64,000 bases of DNA, from the NCBI GenBank assembly GCA_024684455.1, contig JAIKWU010000079.1, positions 120,489 through 184,488 on the forward strand, written 5' to 3'. The position numbers and the translations under genes were made by a program. This document shows positions 62,966-64,000 of the stretch, one piece after another; position 1 is the stretch's first letter, and every line of letters starts with the position of its first letter. The notes below the pieces were generated by a model. It was not told the DNA's origin and did no database searches. It saw only the letters and a program-made list of their open reading frames with translations. The DNA is from Bacteroidaceae bacterium. Lineage in GTDB: Bacteria; Bacteroidota; Bacteroidia; Bacteroidales; Bacteroidaceae.

Positions 62966-63061
62966 ACGCTTAAGTTTAAGAGTGTTAATGATTAAGTTGC
63001 TTATCTTTTGCAAAAATACGTGAAAGTTGGCGAACTGCAAAACTTTTCCCTGCTTTTTTTA

Positions 63062-64000
63062 CTATTTTGAGGTAAAGTCAATGGCTTCGCCCACGCAGCA
63101 GTTCGGTTCCTGGATATTCAGAAGAGCAGCAACCGTGGCGGCGATATCGACGATGTGGTGGCGGCGGTTGTCCCATCCGTGGGGCACGTGCCAGCCGAGG
63201 AAAGCGAGCGGAATATGGGTGTCGTCGGGGCTCCACACCGAGTGGGTCGTTCCCAGGCGGATGTGACCAGGTTGGGCTATCTCCTTGGTACTGGCATAGT
63301 CTTCCATCACGCCTGGCTCGAACACCATCTGGATCTGTCCGCTACGTCCTGCGCAGTAGCCGTTGATGCACATCGTGCGGACAGGCTCCGGCACACGGTC
63401 GGGCACACAGTCGGCAGGGAAGGCGTAGGCCATCTGCGGCAGGCTTTCGAGATAGTCGCACGTGGTCTTCATGATGTCGTCGTAGCGTGGGCTTTGCATG
63501 GCCTGCTGCGTAAAGTGAATCTGCATCGAACGCACACGTTCCACAGGTTTGTCCGTGAGCGACAGTGTCTTGCAGACATGGGCGTTGATGTCGTCGGCCA
63601 GTGTTGACGAGTACCAATTGTCGGCAGGCAGGTGATGTTCCTGCATGAAGGCAGTGTTGTGGAAACCGGCATGGTCGGCGGTGATGAAAAAGAGCCACTG
63701 GCCACGTCCTATCTGTTCGTCGAGGTAGTTGAAGAAAGCCTCCAGTTCCTTGTCGAGTCGCAGGTAAAGGTCCTCCATCCAGATGCTGTTGGGCGAGAGT
63801 TGGTGGCCAATCATGTCGGTCGACGAGATGCTCACGCAGAGCATGTCGGGCACACCGTTGGGGTTGTGTCCGAGGTTTTCACCCTCGACTGCGGCACGTG
63901 CCATGTCGAAGGTAATCGTCATGCCCCACGGCGACTGCTTCAGCGAACCGTTCAGGCTGTCTTCCCAGCGCTGTCCTCGCGGCGCACTCTGCACATAGGT
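63062..64000 (-). CDS. Alkaline phosphatase-superfamily protein (type I phosphodiesterase/PafA-like), 5' truncated by window edge
   Basis: Frame open to the edge; SISSTDMIGHQLSPNS, FITADHAGFHNTAFM, SPDDTHIPLAFLGWHVPHG metal-site context. Confidence 0.8.
   Translation of the reverse strand, partial: TYVQSAPRGQRWEDSLNGSLKQSPWGMTITFDMARAAVEGENLGHNPNGVPDMLCVSISSTDMIGHQLSPNSIWMEDLYLRLDKELEAFFNYLDEQIGRGQWLFFITADHAGFHNTAFMQEHHLPADNWYSSTLADDINAHVCKTLSLTDKPVERVRSMQIHFTQQAMQSPRYDDIMKTTCDYLESLPQMAYAFPADCVPDRVPEPVRTMCINGYCAGRSGQIQMVFEPGVMEDYASTKEIAQPGHIRLGTTHSVWSPDDTHIPLAFLGWHVPHGWDNRRHHIVDIAATVAALLNIQEPNCCVGEAIDFTSK

Noticed and set aside
1-64000. IS element, prophage, conjugative element or toxin-antitoxin module
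   Set aside because: No transposase, integrase, phage structural, relaxase or TA signature was seen among the translated ORFs.

Overview
The window looks like a Bacteroidales (Prevotellaceae-like) chromosome, judged from TAnnTTTG promoter cores, a FeoAB fusion, a SusR-like regulator and DUF4491. It contains no tRNA, rRNA, CRISPR or IS element that I can support. Housekeeping blocks are dxs(partial)-trkA-trkH, feoAB, pgpH, thrC-apgM-thrA (an operon without thrB), priA and an OMP. One block looks like an iron/redox locus: porin, imelysin, di-haem oxidoreductase and CcsBA, divergent from a hemerythrin-LuxR fusion. The accessory core at about 11.4-50.7 kb encodes two tandem GH-A-like multidomain hydrolases, a secreted metallophosphoesterase, a giant repetitive secreted protein, a C10 (streptopain-like) peptidase, three giant secreted proteins with a CX5R tyrosine-phosphatase signature (one fused to GH127), and a membrane-anchored AraC regulator. 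Most of the giants share a C-terminal 'IYDLSGRR...KGLYIxxGKKVxxK' tail. Four small ORFs (58-66 aa) sit next to these giants. They share an N-terminal KKxY..P and a C-terminal W-x-x-L-W or similar end, one overlaps its giant by ATGA, and two (A, B) align across their C-terminal two-thirds. This small-peptide/giant-protein pairing is my best candidate for an undescribed system. A second layer is repetitive: (i) 22-bp-period arrays of two sequence families, (ii) a promoter-bearing intergenic repeat in two copies, (iii) 7-nt-period mini-arrays in intergenic regions, gene ends, and in frame within genes, and (iv) palindromes inserted in frame in feoAB and probably priA and ccsBA. All calls are from reading the sequence; no database search was run.
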